Shown piece after piece: positions 54,092 to 62,531 of a DNA stretch of 64,000 nt; within the stretch, counting starts at the first letter, position 1, and every line of letters begins with the position of its first letter. Both the position numbers and the translations under genes were made by a program. This DNA comes from Mesorhizobium sp. 113-3-3 (GTDB lineage Bacteria > Pseudomonadota > Alphaproteobacteria > Rhizobiales > Rhizobiaceae): positions 5,522,501 to 5,586,500 of the forward strand of contig NZ_AP023243.1 of NCBI RefSeq assembly GCF_016756495.1, written 5' to 3'. The notes under the pieces were generated by a model. That model was not told where the DNA came from. It ran no database searches and worked only from the letters and a program-made list of their open reading frames with translations.

Positions 54092-55078
54092 ATGATGTCT
54101 CGCACCAGCCGATTTGCAGCCCTGTTTGCAGGACTGTTCCTCGCATTCTCCATGGTCGCGATCGATCATGCCGAGGCTCGGCGCGGCGGCAGTTTCGGCA
54201 GCCGCGGCACGCGCACATTCCAGTCTGCGCCGCCGACCAGGACCGCGCCGGCGCCGACCGCTCCGGTCGAGCGTTCGATGACGCCCAACACCGGTGTGAA
54301 CTCTGCCGCCCGGCAGCCGCAGGCCGGCCCGCAAAGACCCGGTTTCATGAGCGGCTTCGGCGGCACGATGATGCGCGGCCTGCTGATCGGCGGCTTGATC
54401 GGCCTGCTCGTGGGCCAAGGGTTCGGCGGCCTGGCCGGCATGTTCGGCTTCCTGCTTCAGGCCCTGCTCATCGGTGGCGCGATCATGCTGGCCATCCGCT
54501 TCTTCCGCTCGCAATCCGCGCGTGGCCCAGCGCCCGCGCTCGCTGGTGCCGGCAATGCCCAGGCGTCGCGATTTGAGAACCGCGGAACGTCACAGCCGCA
54601 GACTGCGGGCTCGTTCACGATCCCCGGCTTTGGCGGTGGTTCGGGCGGAGGCTCTCCGGCCGATGTCTCCGAGGAGATCACGCTGGCTCAGACCGATCTC
54701 GCCGCCTTCCAGCAGTTGCTGACCGACGTCCAGGAAGCATTCGGGCGCGAAGACCATGCCGCGCTCCGCCGGGCGACGACGCCCGAAATGGTGTCCTATT
54801 TCTCGGAAGAGCTGGCCGACAATGCCCAGAAAGGCCTCAGGAACGAGGTCTCCGACATCACTCTGCTGCAGGCCGACATCGCCGAAAGCTGGCGCGAGGA
54901 CGACCGCGACTACGCCACGGCCGCGTTGCGCTATGAGTCTCGCGACGTGATGCGTGAACGGGCCAGCGGCAAGGTCGTCGAGGGTGACCAAGACCGTCCG
55001 ACAGAGACGACCGAGTTGTGGACGTTCACGCGTCAGAATGGCTCGAACTGGAAGCTCTCGGCAATCCAACAGGCCTGA
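54092..55078 (+). CDS. Tim44-like domain membrane protein
   Basis: This 328-residue protein has a signal/anchor at the N-terminus (FAALFAGLFLAFSMVAIDHA), a Pro/Thr/Ala-rich linker, and glycine-rich hydrophobic segments near residues 90-135 (GLLIGGLIGLLVGQGFGGLAG, LLQALLIGGAIMLAI). A C-terminal Tim44-like domain from about 190 includes DLAAFQQLLTDVQEAFGRED and ELWTFTRQNGSNWKLSAIQ. The fold resembles mitochondrial Tim44/MRPL45. In alphaproteobacteria such proteins are inner-membrane and of unknown role. The start is the first of two adjacent ATGs (54092/54095). Confidence 0.85.
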   Translation: MMSRTSRFAALFAGLFLAFSMVAIDHAEARRGGSFGSRGTRTFQSAPPTRTAPAPTAPVERSMTPNTGVNSAARQPQAGPQRPGFMSGFGGTMMRGLLIGGLIGLLVGQGFGGLAGMFGFLLQALLIGGAIMLAIRFFRSQSARGPAPALAGAGNAQASRFENRGTSQPQTAGSFTIPGFGGGSGGGSPADVSEEITLAQTDLAAFQQLLTDVQEAFGREDHAALRRATTPEMVSYFSEELADNAQKGLRNEVSDITLLQADIAESWREDDRDYATAALRYESRDVMRERASGKVVEGDQDRPTETTELWTFTRQNGSNWKLSAIQQA

Positions 55079-55436
55079 GACCAGGCCAGTTTGTCCGAGG
55101 GGTCGCAGGCGCCCCAGCGCACGATCCTGACGCACATCGGCGTGCCGATTTCGACGGCGCGTCCGTAGTTTCCGCGCGCCGAGAATAAGGCGCCTCCCGG
55201 TTCAGACTGCCGACAAGACCAGACAGGCGCTGCGCAGGATTTCCTCTCCTGCCCGGCCGCGCTTGAGCGCGCCAGGCTGCCAAAAATTTCGGCTGTCGTC
55301 GCTTGCAACGTAAACCCATATGTGAAAATACTATTTACAAAAGAAGATTGGCGGGAGGAGACGTCTTGCATTCAGGCGCTTCGAGGCGTGTTCCAACGAT
55401 TGCTGGGGAACTCCTGCGAGATCGCTGGAGCCAGCC
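55079..55436. other. 358-base gap without a convincing gene
   Basis: Several short open frames exist on the minus strand, but they overlap the Tim44-like gene and show no recognisable domain. The right half becomes AT-rich (about 55309-55350). A candidate promoter, TTGCAA (55303-55308) with AATACT (55327-55332) and an 18-base spacer, faces the MaoC gene, which begins at 55437. This would leave a leader of roughly 100 bases of unknown purpose. Confidence 0.5.
55303..55332 (+). promoter_or_regulatory. Candidate promoter of the MaoC/CoA-transferase operon
   Basis: TTGCAA and AATACT each match 4 of 6 consensus bases with an 18-base spacer, in the only AT-rich part of the gap upstream of 55437. 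This is sequence resemblance only. Confidence 0.35.
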
Positions 55437-55988
55437 ATGAGCGACTTCGCGCCGACCGTCGGTGTCGCCTCGACACACCCCAAGAACATGCCTGAGGCGC
55501 ACGCCGCGCTGCCGGTGTGGAACGCCGAAAACTGGTTCTACGAGGACTGGCCGGTCGGCCAGAAAATCCGTTCGTTGCGGCGCACGATGGCCGAGGGCGA
55601 CAGCCACCTCTTCAACACGCTGGTGCTGGACATCCACCCCTATGTGCAGGACCAGATGTTCGCCGAAAGCGAAGGCATTTTCGGCAAGCGGTTGATCGCC
55701 GGCGCGTTCGTCTTTTCGGCGGGGCTGGGGCTGGTCGCCACCAACTGCGTCAACGCCTTTTCCTATGGCTACGACAAGCTCCGCTTCATCAAGCCTGTCT
55801 TCATCGGCGACACGATCTATTCGATCCGCTCCAACCTCGACAAGAAGCCGCGCTACAAGGAGATGGGGCTGATCCGCGCCAGCTACGAGGTGTTCAAGGG
55901 CGAAGGCGAGCTGGTTTTGTATTGCGAGCATTTGCAGACGGTGAAGTACCGCAACCCGGCCGAGTTCGTCGGCAAGACGGAGAAATGA
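55437..55988 (+). CDS. MaoC-family (hot-dog fold) dehydratase
   Basis: This 183-residue hot-dog-fold protein of the MaoC/enoyl-CoA-hydratase group has [22 protein letters not shown] at the N-terminal side and [18 protein letters not shown] before the hot-dog helix, then [12 protein letters not shown]. It probably hydrates or dehydrates a short acyl-CoA. The stop overlaps the CoA-transferase start, so the two enzymes should act in sequence on one acid. Confidence 0.85.
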   Translation: MSDFAPTVGVASTHPKNMPEAHAALPVWNAENWFYEDWPVGQKIRSLRRTMAEGDSHLFNTLVLDIHPYVQDQMFAESEGIFGKRLIAGAFVFSAGLGLVATNCVNAFSYGYDKLRFIKPVFIGDTIYSIRSNLDKKPRYKEMGLIRASYEVFKGEGELVLYCEHLQTVKYRNPAEFVGKTEK

Positions 55989-57151
55989 AGATGCCGGCTT
56001 TGGCCGAATTGCCGCTTGCCGGCCTGACCGTCGTCGACATGAGCCAGTTCCTGTCCGGGCCCTACTGCTCGCTGCGGCTGCTCGATCTCGGCGCGCGCGT
56101 CATCAAGATCGAGCGCCCGGATGGCGGCGACCTGTCGCGCCGGCTCTATCTCAGCGACACCGAGATCGGCGGCGATTCCACCATTTTCCACGCCATCAAC
56201 CGCGCCAAGGAAAGCTTTGCCATCGACCTCAAGAACGAGGCCGATCTCGACGCGCTGCGCGGGCTTCTGGCCAAGGCCGACGTGCTGATCCAGAATTTCC
56301 GCCCGGGCGTCATCGAGCGGCTGGGCCTCGATTATGAGGCTGTCCGCAAAATCAACCCGCGGCTCGTCTACGCGTCGATCAGCGGCTATGGCGAGGACGG
56401 GCCATGGGTCAAGCGGCCGGGCCAGGATCTGCTGGCGCAATCCCGCTCCGGCGTGATGTGGCTGAATGGCGACGAGGACCAGGGACCGGTGCCATTTGGG
56501 CTCGCCATCGGCGACATGCTGGCCGGTGCTGCCTGCGCGCAAGGCATTCTGGCGGCACTGGTGCGGCGCGGCATCACCGGCCAGGGCAGCCATATCGAAA
56601 CCAGCCTGCTGGAAGCGCTGGTCGACTTCCAGTTCGAGGTGCTGACCACGCATCTCAATGACGGCCGCCGCTTGCCCAGGCGCTCCAGCTTCCGCAGCGC
56701 ACATGCCTATCTCTCGGCGCCCTATGGCGTCTACCCGGCCAAGGACGGCTACCTCGCCATCGCCATGACGCCGATCCCCAAACTGGCCGACCTGCTGTCC
56801 CTCGACGAACTGGCGCCTTACCGCGACGAACCGGCGTCGTGGTTCACCGCGCGCGACGACATCAAGGCGATCATCGCGCAAAGGATCGCCAGCAAGACGA
56901 TCGATGAGTGGCTCGATATTCTCGAACCGGCCGACATCTGGTGCGCCAAGGTGCTGACCTGGCCGGAAATGCTGGCCAGCGAAGGTTTTCAGTCACTCGA
57001 CATGCTGCAGACGGTGACGCGCGAGGACGATGTCTCGATCCTCACCACCAGGTCGCCGCTCAGGGTCGACGGGATCAGGGCCAAGGTCGATCGCGCAGCA
57101 CCACGCATCGGCGAGCACAGTGCCGCGATCCGCGCGGAGTTCGGCCTTTGA
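55985..57151 (+). CDS. Family III CoA transferase (CaiB/BaiF)
   Basis: This 388-residue class III CoA transferase moves CoA between carboxylic acids. It has [49 protein letters not shown] and the catalytic Asp148 in RPGQDLLAQ. The start is ATG 55985, in the MaoC stop. The following gene starts in this stop (TTGA), so all three are coupled. The acid substrate is unknown. Confidence 0.9.
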   Translation: MKMPALAELPLAGLTVVDMSQFLSGPYCSLRLLDLGARVIKIERPDGGDLSRRLYLSDTEIGGDSTIFHAINRAKESFAIDLKNEADLDALRGLLAKADVLIQNFRPGVIERLGLDYEAVRKINPRLVYASISGYGEDGPWVKRPGQDLLAQSRSGVMWLNGDEDQGPVPFGLAIGDMLAGAACAQGILAALVRRGITGQGSHIETSLLEALVDFQFEVLTTHLNDGRRLPRRSSFRSAHAYLSAPYGVYPAKDGYLAIAMTPIPKLADLLSLDELAPYRDEPASWFTARDDIKAIIAQRIASKTIDEWLDILEPADIWCAKVLTWPEMLASEGFQSLDMLQTVTREDDVSILTTRSPLRVDGIRAKVDRAAPRIGEHSAAIRAEFGL

Positions 57152-58308
57152 CCAGGCTCAAGGGCATGACCTGGAGCCATCCGCGCGGCTACGATCCCAT
57201 GGTCGCCTGCTCGTCGCTGTGGGAGCAGAAGACCGGCGTCGCCATTGAATGGGACAAGCGCTCGCTGCAGGATTTCGAATCCTTCCCGGTCGAGGAACTG
57301 GCGCGCGCCTATGACCTGATCGTCATCGACCACCCGCATGTCGGCCAGATCACGGCGGAAAGCTGCCTCGCGCCGCTCGATGTCGCCGGCCGCGAGGCGG
57401 AGCGCGCAGCGCTAGCCTCAGGCAGCGTCGGCCAGTCCTATCCAAGCTACGCCTGGCAAGGGCGGCAATGGGCGTTTCCGATCGATGCGGCCAGCCAGGT
57501 CCAAGCCTGGCGGCCGGATGCGCTCGATGCGCCGCCGGCGCGCTGGAGCGAGGTGCTCGATCTCGCCCGGCAGGGCCGTGTGCTGTTGCCATTGCGGCCG
57601 CCGCATGTGCTGATGGTGTTCTACACGCTGGCCGGCAATCTCGGTCATCCCTGCGCCACCGACCCGTCCCGTGATCTCATCGATATCGCGACCGGCAGTC
57701 AGGTCTTCGAAGCGATGCGCGAGGTCGCCGCCCTGGTCGAACCAGCCTGTTTCGAGATGGATCCGATTGCGGTTTCCGAACGCATGGCGGCGGCCGATTC
57801 CAAGATCGTCTGCGCACCGCTGATCTATGGCTACGTCTCCTATGGAATATCAGGATTTCGTGCCCACCGGCTGGCCTTTACCGACATAGCGGCCGTCGGT
57901 TCCAACGGCCCAATCGGTTCGGCGCTCGGCGGCACGGGCATAGCGGTGTCGGCCTTTTCCAAAGCCCGGGATGCGGCGGTCGACTTTGCCTACTGGGTCG
58001 CCAGTGGTGAAATCCAGCGCGGTCCCTATGCCGCCGCCGGCGGACAGCCGGGTCATGCCGCCGGCTGGGAAGACCAGACCGTCAACGCCGCGACCGGCAA
58101 TTTCTATCGCGACACGCGCGCGACGCTGGAGGGTGCATGGGTGCGGCCGCGCCATGACGGCTACATGGCGTTCCAGCAGGCAGCGTCCGACCGCCTTCTT
58201 TCCGGCATCACCGGCAGGCACAAACCCGCCCAGGTCGTTGCCGACCTCATCAGCCTGTTCCGAGGGAGTGCCACGCAGGTGTCCTGCGCTGCCGGCGGAG
58301 GAGCCTGA
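57148..58308 (+). CDS. Solute-binding-fold protein lacking a signal peptide
   Basis: This protein of 386 residues from TTG 57148, or 380 from ATG 57166, resembles family-1 sugar-binding proteins: YDLIVIDHPHVGQITAESC, WAFPIDAASQVQAWRPDAL, GGTGIAVSAFSKARDAAVDF. Neither start gives a hydrophobic signal: the N-terminus is [16 protein letters not shown], so the mature fold begins at once. The TTG would overlap the CoA-transferase stop. No permease is adjacent on this strand. It could be a cytoplasmic ligand sensor or a gene that lost its export signal. Confidence 0.75.
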   Translation: MTRLKGMTWSHPRGYDPMVACSSLWEQKTGVAIEWDKRSLQDFESFPVEELARAYDLIVIDHPHVGQITAESCLAPLDVAGREAERAALASGSVGQSYPSYAWQGRQWAFPIDAASQVQAWRPDALDAPPARWSEVLDLARQGRVLLPLRPPHVLMVFYTLAGNLGHPCATDPSRDLIDIATGSQVFEAMREVAALVEPACFEMDPIAVSERMAAADSKIVCAPLIYGYVSYGISGFRAHRLAFTDIAAVGSNGPIGSALGGTGIAVSAFSKARDAAVDFAYWVASGEIQRGPYAAAGGQPGHAAGWEDQTVNAATGNFYRDTRATLEGAWVRPRHDGYMAFQQAASDRLLSGITGRHKPAQVVADLISLFRGSATQVSCAAGGGA

Positions 58309-58332
58309 ACGAAAGCGAACGGCGGAGAACGT

Positions 58333-58349
58333 CTGGGGCTATGCCCCAG
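58333..58349. terminator. Perfect hairpin between convergent genes
   Basis: CTGGGGC (58333-58339) and GCCCCAG (58343-58349) pair around TAT, in the 62-base gap between convergent genes. There is no clear U-tract, so it is only a candidate terminator. Confidence 0.5.
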
Positions 58350-58370
58350 CGAGATACCGAGGCAATCCAA

Positions 58371-59210
58371 CTATTCCAGCCGCCACAGCATGCGGGCATT
58401 GCCCGACAGCAACCTGTCGCGCTCCGCGATGCTGCAGCCGGAAAGCAGCGCGTGGGTCGCGGCAACCCAGGTCGACAGGCCGCCGCCAAGCGTGCAGACC
58501 GGCCAGTCGCTGCCCCAGACGACACGGTCCCAGCCGAATGCGGCGATGGTGTGCTCGACATAGGGCCGCAGCGTCGCGACAGTCCAGCTGCCGGGATCGG
58601 CATAGGCGACGATACCGGAAATCTTGGCCATGACGTTCGGGCGGCGCGCGATCTCGCTCATGTGCTCGCGCCAGGGATGCTCGCCCTTGCCCTTGATGTC
58701 GGGAACGCCGCAATGATCGAGGATGAACTGGACGTCGGGCGCAAGGTCCGCCAGCGCAATCGCCTTGGGAATCTGGTGCGGCAGCACGACGAGGTCGAAG
58801 GTCAGCCCGGTGCCGCCAAGCTGCTTGATGTTGTCGCGAAACACCGCGCTTTCGGACAGATCGTCCGGCACGACATGGAGCACGCGGCGGAAGCCCTTGA
58901 CGAAAGGCGTTGCCCGCTGCCGTTCGAGATAGGCCGGAAAGTCCGCATCTTCCGGCCGGCAGGACGCGATCGCCCCCACCAGCATGCTGCCAGCCTGCCG
59001 CGACAGACCTTCGACCCGTGCGGTCTCGGCTTCGATGTCGGCCGGATCGACATCGACCTCCATATGCAGCACGCGCTCGACGCCGACGCGCTGCGCCTCG
59101 GTGGCGTATTCCTCATAGGAGAAATCGCGGTTGAGCGGCGGCACGCCGGCAAGCCAAGGATAGTGCAAGGCCGAGCGATCGATGAGATGCAGATGGGTGT
59201 CGATGATCAC
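58371..59210 (-). CDS. Amidohydrolase-2 family lactonase (L-fuconolactonase-like)
   Basis: This 279-residue TIM-barrel metal hydrolase begins (V/M)IIDTHLHLID, with His6 and His8 as metal ligands. It continues with the middle-strand FILDHCGVPDIKG and the terminal VVWGSDWPVC bearing the catalytic Asp. COG3618 members include sugar lactonases. GTG 59210 is preferred over TTG 59225 because AGAGGAACT lies between them as ribosome site. It follows the IclR gene and may open a lactone made from the imported sugar. Confidence 0.85.
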   Translation of the reverse strand: MIIDTHLHLIDRSALHYPWLAGVPPLNRDFSYEEYATEAQRVGVERVLHMEVDVDPADIEAETARVEGLSRQAGSMLVGAIASCRPEDADFPAYLERQRATPFVKGFRRVLHVVPDDLSESAVFRDNIKQLGGTGLTFDLVVLPHQIPKAIALADLAPDVQFILDHCGVPDIKGKGEHPWREHMSEIARRPNVMAKISGIVAYADPGSWTVATLRPYVEHTIAAFGWDRVVWGSDWPVCTLGGGLSTWVAATHALLSGCSIAERDRLLSGNARMLWRLE

Positions 59211-59253
59211 TGGAGTTCCTCTCAATTGTCTTTGTCAAATCATCTCACGGAGG

Positions 59254-59276
59254 AATTCTTCATTCAAATAAGAATT
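59254..59276. promoter_or_regulatory. Inverted repeat upstream of the amidohydrolase gene
   Basis: AATTCTT (59254-59260) and AAGAATT (59270-59276) are perfect arms around CATTCAAAT. The segment resembles TTCAT-containing motifs upstream of the IclR gene and may be an IclR-type operator, or it may mark the end of the IclR transcript. Confidence 0.4.
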
Positions 59277-60061
59277 TACGCTGCCGAGCCCACTGCCGAC
59301 CCAGCCAAGTGCGACAGCTTCTCGCAGGTTGCCAGCAACAGTTCGATGGTCCTGGTAATGTCGGGCGCGGATGGAGCGTTGACCACGGTGATGTAGGGGA
59401 TCGACAGCGCGGCGAGCGCCTTGCCGTCGGAACTGCGCACCGGCGCCGACAGGTTGAAGACGCCGGCGGTCTGCATCGAGGCCATCATCTCGTAGCCACG
59501 GTCGCGTATCTGGTCGAGCCGCGTGAAGAACTCGGTCGACTGCGCCGTCTTGTCGGTGCTGCGGACGTGTTCGGAAATCATCATCTGCCGCTCTTCCTGC
59601 GAGCGGAACGCAAGCAGCACATGGCCTGAACCGGTGTCGAACAGGCTGATGTGGGAGCCGACGCGGATCGAGATCCCCCAGTAGTTCGGCGCCTCCTGCT
59701 GGGCGATAACGACGGCGGAACCACGATCAAAAACAACGAGTTGGTTGGCCTGCTGCGAAGTCTCGGCAAGCTCGCGCATCAACGGCGTGGCGTAGGAAAC
59801 CAGCCGCCGGACGGGAGCGTGCAATTGCGCCAGGCCGAAAAGCTTGAGCGTCAACGAGTAGCGGTCGCCGTCAAGCCTGGTGACATAGCCGCGCCGCACC
59901 AGCCGGTCGAGCATGCGGTAGAACTCATTGGGGCTACGGTCGAGTTTCTTGGCGATTTCGGCCTGTGTCAGGCCACCGTCGACGCCGGCCAGCAGTTCAA
60001 GGATGTCGAGCCCCTTGTCGAGCGCCGGCGCGCGATAGCGCTCGTCTTCGCTGTCGTCCAT
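59276..60061 (-). CDS. IclR-family transcriptional regulator
   Basis: This 261-residue regulator has an N-terminal winged helix (LDKGLDILELLAGVDGGLTQ, AEIAKKLDRSPNEFYRMLDRL) and a GAF-like effector domain (GISIRVGSHISLFDTGSGHV, AALSIPYITVVNAP). ATG 60061 has GGAG 9 bases upstream. It is divergent from the sugar importer and upstream of the amidohydrolase on the same strand, so it probably controls both. Confidence 0.92.
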   Translation of the reverse strand: MDDSEDERYRAPALDKGLDILELLAGVDGGLTQAEIAKKLDRSPNEFYRMLDRLVRRGYVTRLDGDRYSLTLKLFGLAQLHAPVRRLVSYATPLMRELAETSQQANQLVVFDRGSAVVIAQQEAPNYWGISIRVGSHISLFDTGSGHVLLAFRSQEERQMMISEHVRSTDKTAQSTEFFTRLDQIRDRGYEMMASMQTAGVFNLSAPVRSSDGKALAALSIPYITVVNAPSAPDITRTIELLLATCEKLSHLAGSAVGSAA

Positions 60062-60230
60062 GGGGCATTTCTCCAGTGAAATCGATTCTTCATATACGCA
60101 TAAATGGAGCCGGCGGAAACAAATTTCGCCTTGACGTATCTATGAATGTTTTGTTTGTATATGAATGTCGCGCTCTTGCCACACGGACAACGTTGCGGTC
60201 GCCGCCAGGCGTCCCTAGGGAGGAAACCAA
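60062..60230. promoter_or_regulatory. Divergent IclR/importer control region with TTCATATAC motifs
   Basis: TTCATATAC (60089-60097) and its reverse complement GTATATGAA (60157-60165) face each other. A direct repeat TATGAATGT occurs at 60141-60149 and 60160-60168. TTGACG (60131-60136) is a candidate -35 for the importer; its -10 is unclear. AGGGAGGAAACC provides the ribosome site of the binding-protein gene. Confidence 0.5.
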
Positions 60231-61550
60231 ATGAACAGACTGCTTTCCGGCGTGTGCGCCGGTGCATTGGTGCTTGCGTCAGGTGCAGGCACGGCCCTTG
60301 CCGGCGACCTGCCTGGCAAGTTTGAAGGCGTCACCGTCGACGTGAAGCTGATCGGCGGCCAGCAATATGAAAAGCTCTATGAGCGCATTCCCGAATGGGA
60401 GAAGGCGACCGGCGCCAAGGTCAACATCCTGACCAAGAAGAATGGCTTCGACATCGACAAGGAGCTCAAATCCGATATCGCCTCGGGCAGCACCAACTGG
60501 TGCGTCGGCTGGAACCACTCGTCCTTCGCGCCGCAATATACGGGCCTCTACACAGACCTCAGCAAATTGCTGCCCAAGGAAGAGATCGATGCCTTCGTGC
60601 CATCGACGATCAAGGCGGCAACCATCGACGGCAAGCTCGAAATGCTGCCGCGCGCGCAGTTCGACGTCTCGGCGCTCTACTACCAGAAGAGCCTCTACGA
60701 GAACGCCGACAACAAGGCCAAGTTCAAGGCCAAATACGGCTATGACCTGGTGCCGCCGGACAGCTGGAAGGAAGTCACCGACCAGGCCGAGTTCTTCGCC
60801 AACCCGCCCAATTTCTACGGCACGCAGTTCGCCGGCAAGGAAGAGGCGATCAACGGCCGCTTCTACGAAATGGTGGTCGCCGAAGGCGGCGAGTACCTCG
60901 ACAAGGACGGCAAGCCGGTCTTCAATTCCGAGGCCGGCATCCGGGCGCTCGACTGGTTCGTCAATCTCTACAAGGCCAAGGCCGTGCCGGCCGGAACCAC
61001 CAACTATCTCTGGGACGATCTCGGCCAGGGCTTTGCCTCGGGCACCGTCGCCATCAATCTGGACTGGCCGGGCTGGGCTGGGTTCTTCAACGATCCGAAG
61101 TCGTCGAAGGTGGCGGGCAATGTCGGTGTGAAGGTCGCGCCGAAGGGCTCTTCTGGCAAGCGCACCGGCTGGTCCGGTTTCCACGGTTTCTCGGTGACCG
61201 AGAACTGCCCGAACAAGGAGGCCGCGGCTTCGCTGGTGTGGTGGCTGACCAATGAGGACAGTCAGAAGCTCGAGGCCGCCGCAGGCCCGCTGCCGACCCG
61301 CACGGCGGTGTGGGACTGGGACCTGAAGCAGGCCGAAAACGATCCCTACAAGAAGGAGGTTCTCTCCGCCTTCCAGGAAGAAGCCAAGCACGCCTTCGCC
61401 GTGCCGCAGACGCCTGAGTGGATCGAAATTTCGAACGCCGTCTATCCGGAACTTCAGGCGGCGATCCTCGGCGACAAGACCTCGAAGCAGGCACTGGATG
61501 AAGCGGCCGCCAAGGCGACGCAGATCCTGCAGGACGCCGGCAAGCTCTAG
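60231..61550 (+). CDS. Sugar ABC transporter solute-binding protein
   Basis: This 439-residue CUT1-type periplasmic binding protein has a Sec signal (LLSGVCAGALVLASGAGTALA) ending before GDLPGKFEG. The segments VNILTKKNGFDIDKELKSDI, PRAQFDVSALYYQKSLYEN and LDWPGWAGFFNDP are typical. It is well translated (AGGGAGGA leader) and separated from the permease by an 11-bp-stem hairpin. The ligand is a carbohydrate of unknown identity, possibly one giving a lactone. Confidence 0.92.
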   Translation: MNRLLSGVCAGALVLASGAGTALAGDLPGKFEGVTVDVKLIGGQQYEKLYERIPEWEKATGAKVNILTKKNGFDIDKELKSDIASGSTNWCVGWNHSSFAPQYTGLYTDLSKLLPKEEIDAFVPSTIKAATIDGKLEMLPRAQFDVSALYYQKSLYENADNKAKFKAKYGYDLVPPDSWKEVTDQAEFFANPPNFYGTQFAGKEEAINGRFYEMVVAEGGEYLDKDGKPVFNSEAGIRALDWFVNLYKAKAVPAGTTNYLWDDLGQGFASGTVAINLDWPGWAGFFNDPKSSKVAGNVGVKVAPKGSSGKRTGWSGFHGFSVTENCPNKEAAASLVWWLTNEDSQKLEAAAGPLPTRTAVWDWDLKQAENDPYKKEVLSAFQEEAKHAFAVPQTPEWIEISNAVYPELQAAILGDKTSKQALDEAAAKATQILQDAGKL

Positions 61551-61567
61551 AACCGTCTCCCAAGGCT

Positions 61568-61594
61568 GCCTCCCCCATCAGGAATGGGGGAGGC
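61568..61594 (+). repeat. Perfect 11-bp stem-loop between binding-protein and permease genes
   Basis: GCCTCCCCCAT (61568-61578) and ATGGGGGAGGC (61584-61594) pair perfectly around a 5-base loop, 17 bases after the binding-protein stop. No U-run follows. This is the position of the malE-malF type hairpins that raise binding-protein levels by stabilising the 5' part of the message. Confidence 0.8.
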
Positions 61595-61634
61595 AATCGC
61601 GTCTTGTCGCAATGCAAACACCCACAGGATTCTG

Positions 61635-62531
61635 ATGAAGGGCTTCAAGCCATCGGCGCCGTTCCTGCTGCTGCTTCCAGCCATCATCGTGCTGGCGGCG
61701 GTCGTCGTCGTGCCGCTGCTTCTGTCGCTCTATTCCAGCTTCACGCCGTTCCGCCTGACCAAGCCCGAAACGTTCTTCATCTTCGTCGGTTTCCGGAACT
61801 ATCTCTCGATCCTGGCCAACAGCGATTTCTGGTGGGCGTTCGGCCGCACGGTGCTGCTGCTGACCATCGCGCTCAACCTCGAAATGCTGCTTGGCCTTGG
61901 CCTTGCCATGCTGGTCGAGAAGGCGACGCGCGGCCAGCGCATCCTGCGCACGCTGATGATGTTTCCGATGATGTTCTCGCCGATCCTCGTCGGCTTCCAG
62001 TTCAAGTTCATGTTCAACGACAATATCGGCCTGGTGAACAACGCCCTGCAGTCGCTAGGGCTCACGCAGGACGCCATCCCGTGGCTGATCGAGGGCCATC
62101 TCGCCTTCATCGCCATCTCGATCGCCGAGATCTGGTCGTCGACCGCGATCTTCGCCATCCTGATCCTGGCCGGCCTGCTCGCCATGCCCAAGGAGCCTAT
62201 CGAGGCGGCGCGCGTCGACGGCTGCACGCCCTGGCAGACGTTCCGTTATGTGACGTGGCCGTTCGTCATGCCGTTCGCCTACATCGCCATGACCATCCGC
62301 TCGCTCGACGTCGCGCGCGCCTATGACATCGTCAAGATCATGACCGATGGCGGACCGGCGGGCCGCACCGAGCTGTTGTGGACGCTGGTGGCGCGCACCG
62401 CCTACAGCGACGGGCGCATGGGCATGGCCAATGCCATGGCCTATTTCTCGATCCTGCTGTCGATCGCCTTCACCGTCTATTTCTTCAACAAGCTCGCCGC
62501 GGCGCGCACGCAGATCGGTGCGGAGTGGTGA
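61635..62531 (+). CDS. Sugar ABC transporter permease, MalF/UgpA type
   Basis: This 298-residue membrane protein starts at ATG 61635 after CAGGATTCTG. It has an N-terminal helix APFLLLLPAIIVLAAVVVV, further helices, and the coupling loop EAARVDGCTPWQTFRYVTWP near residue 195. The upstream in-frame codons fall in the hairpin and are not coding. The stop overlaps the next start by one base (TGATG). Confidence 0.93.
   Translation: MKGFKPSAPFLLLLPAIIVLAAVVVVPLLLSLYSSFTPFRLTKPETFFIFVGFRNYLSILANSDFWWAFGRTVLLLTIALNLEMLLGLGLAMLVEKATRGQRILRTLMMFPMMFSPILVGFQFKFMFNDNIGLVNNALQSLGLTQDAIPWLIEGHLAFIAISIAEIWSSTAIFAILILAGLLAMPKEPIEAARVDGCTPWQTFRYVTWPFVMPFAYIAMTIRSLDVARAYDIVKIMTDGGPAGRTELLWTLVARTAYSDGRMGMANAMAYFSILLSIAFTVYFFNKLAAARTQIGAEW

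Noticed and set aside
55026..55371. Minus-strand frames of about 97 and 112 codons in the gap before the MaoC gene
   Set aside because: They overlap the Tim44-like coding region and show no domain. One stretch looks protein-like, but this is not enough to call a gene or pseudogene.
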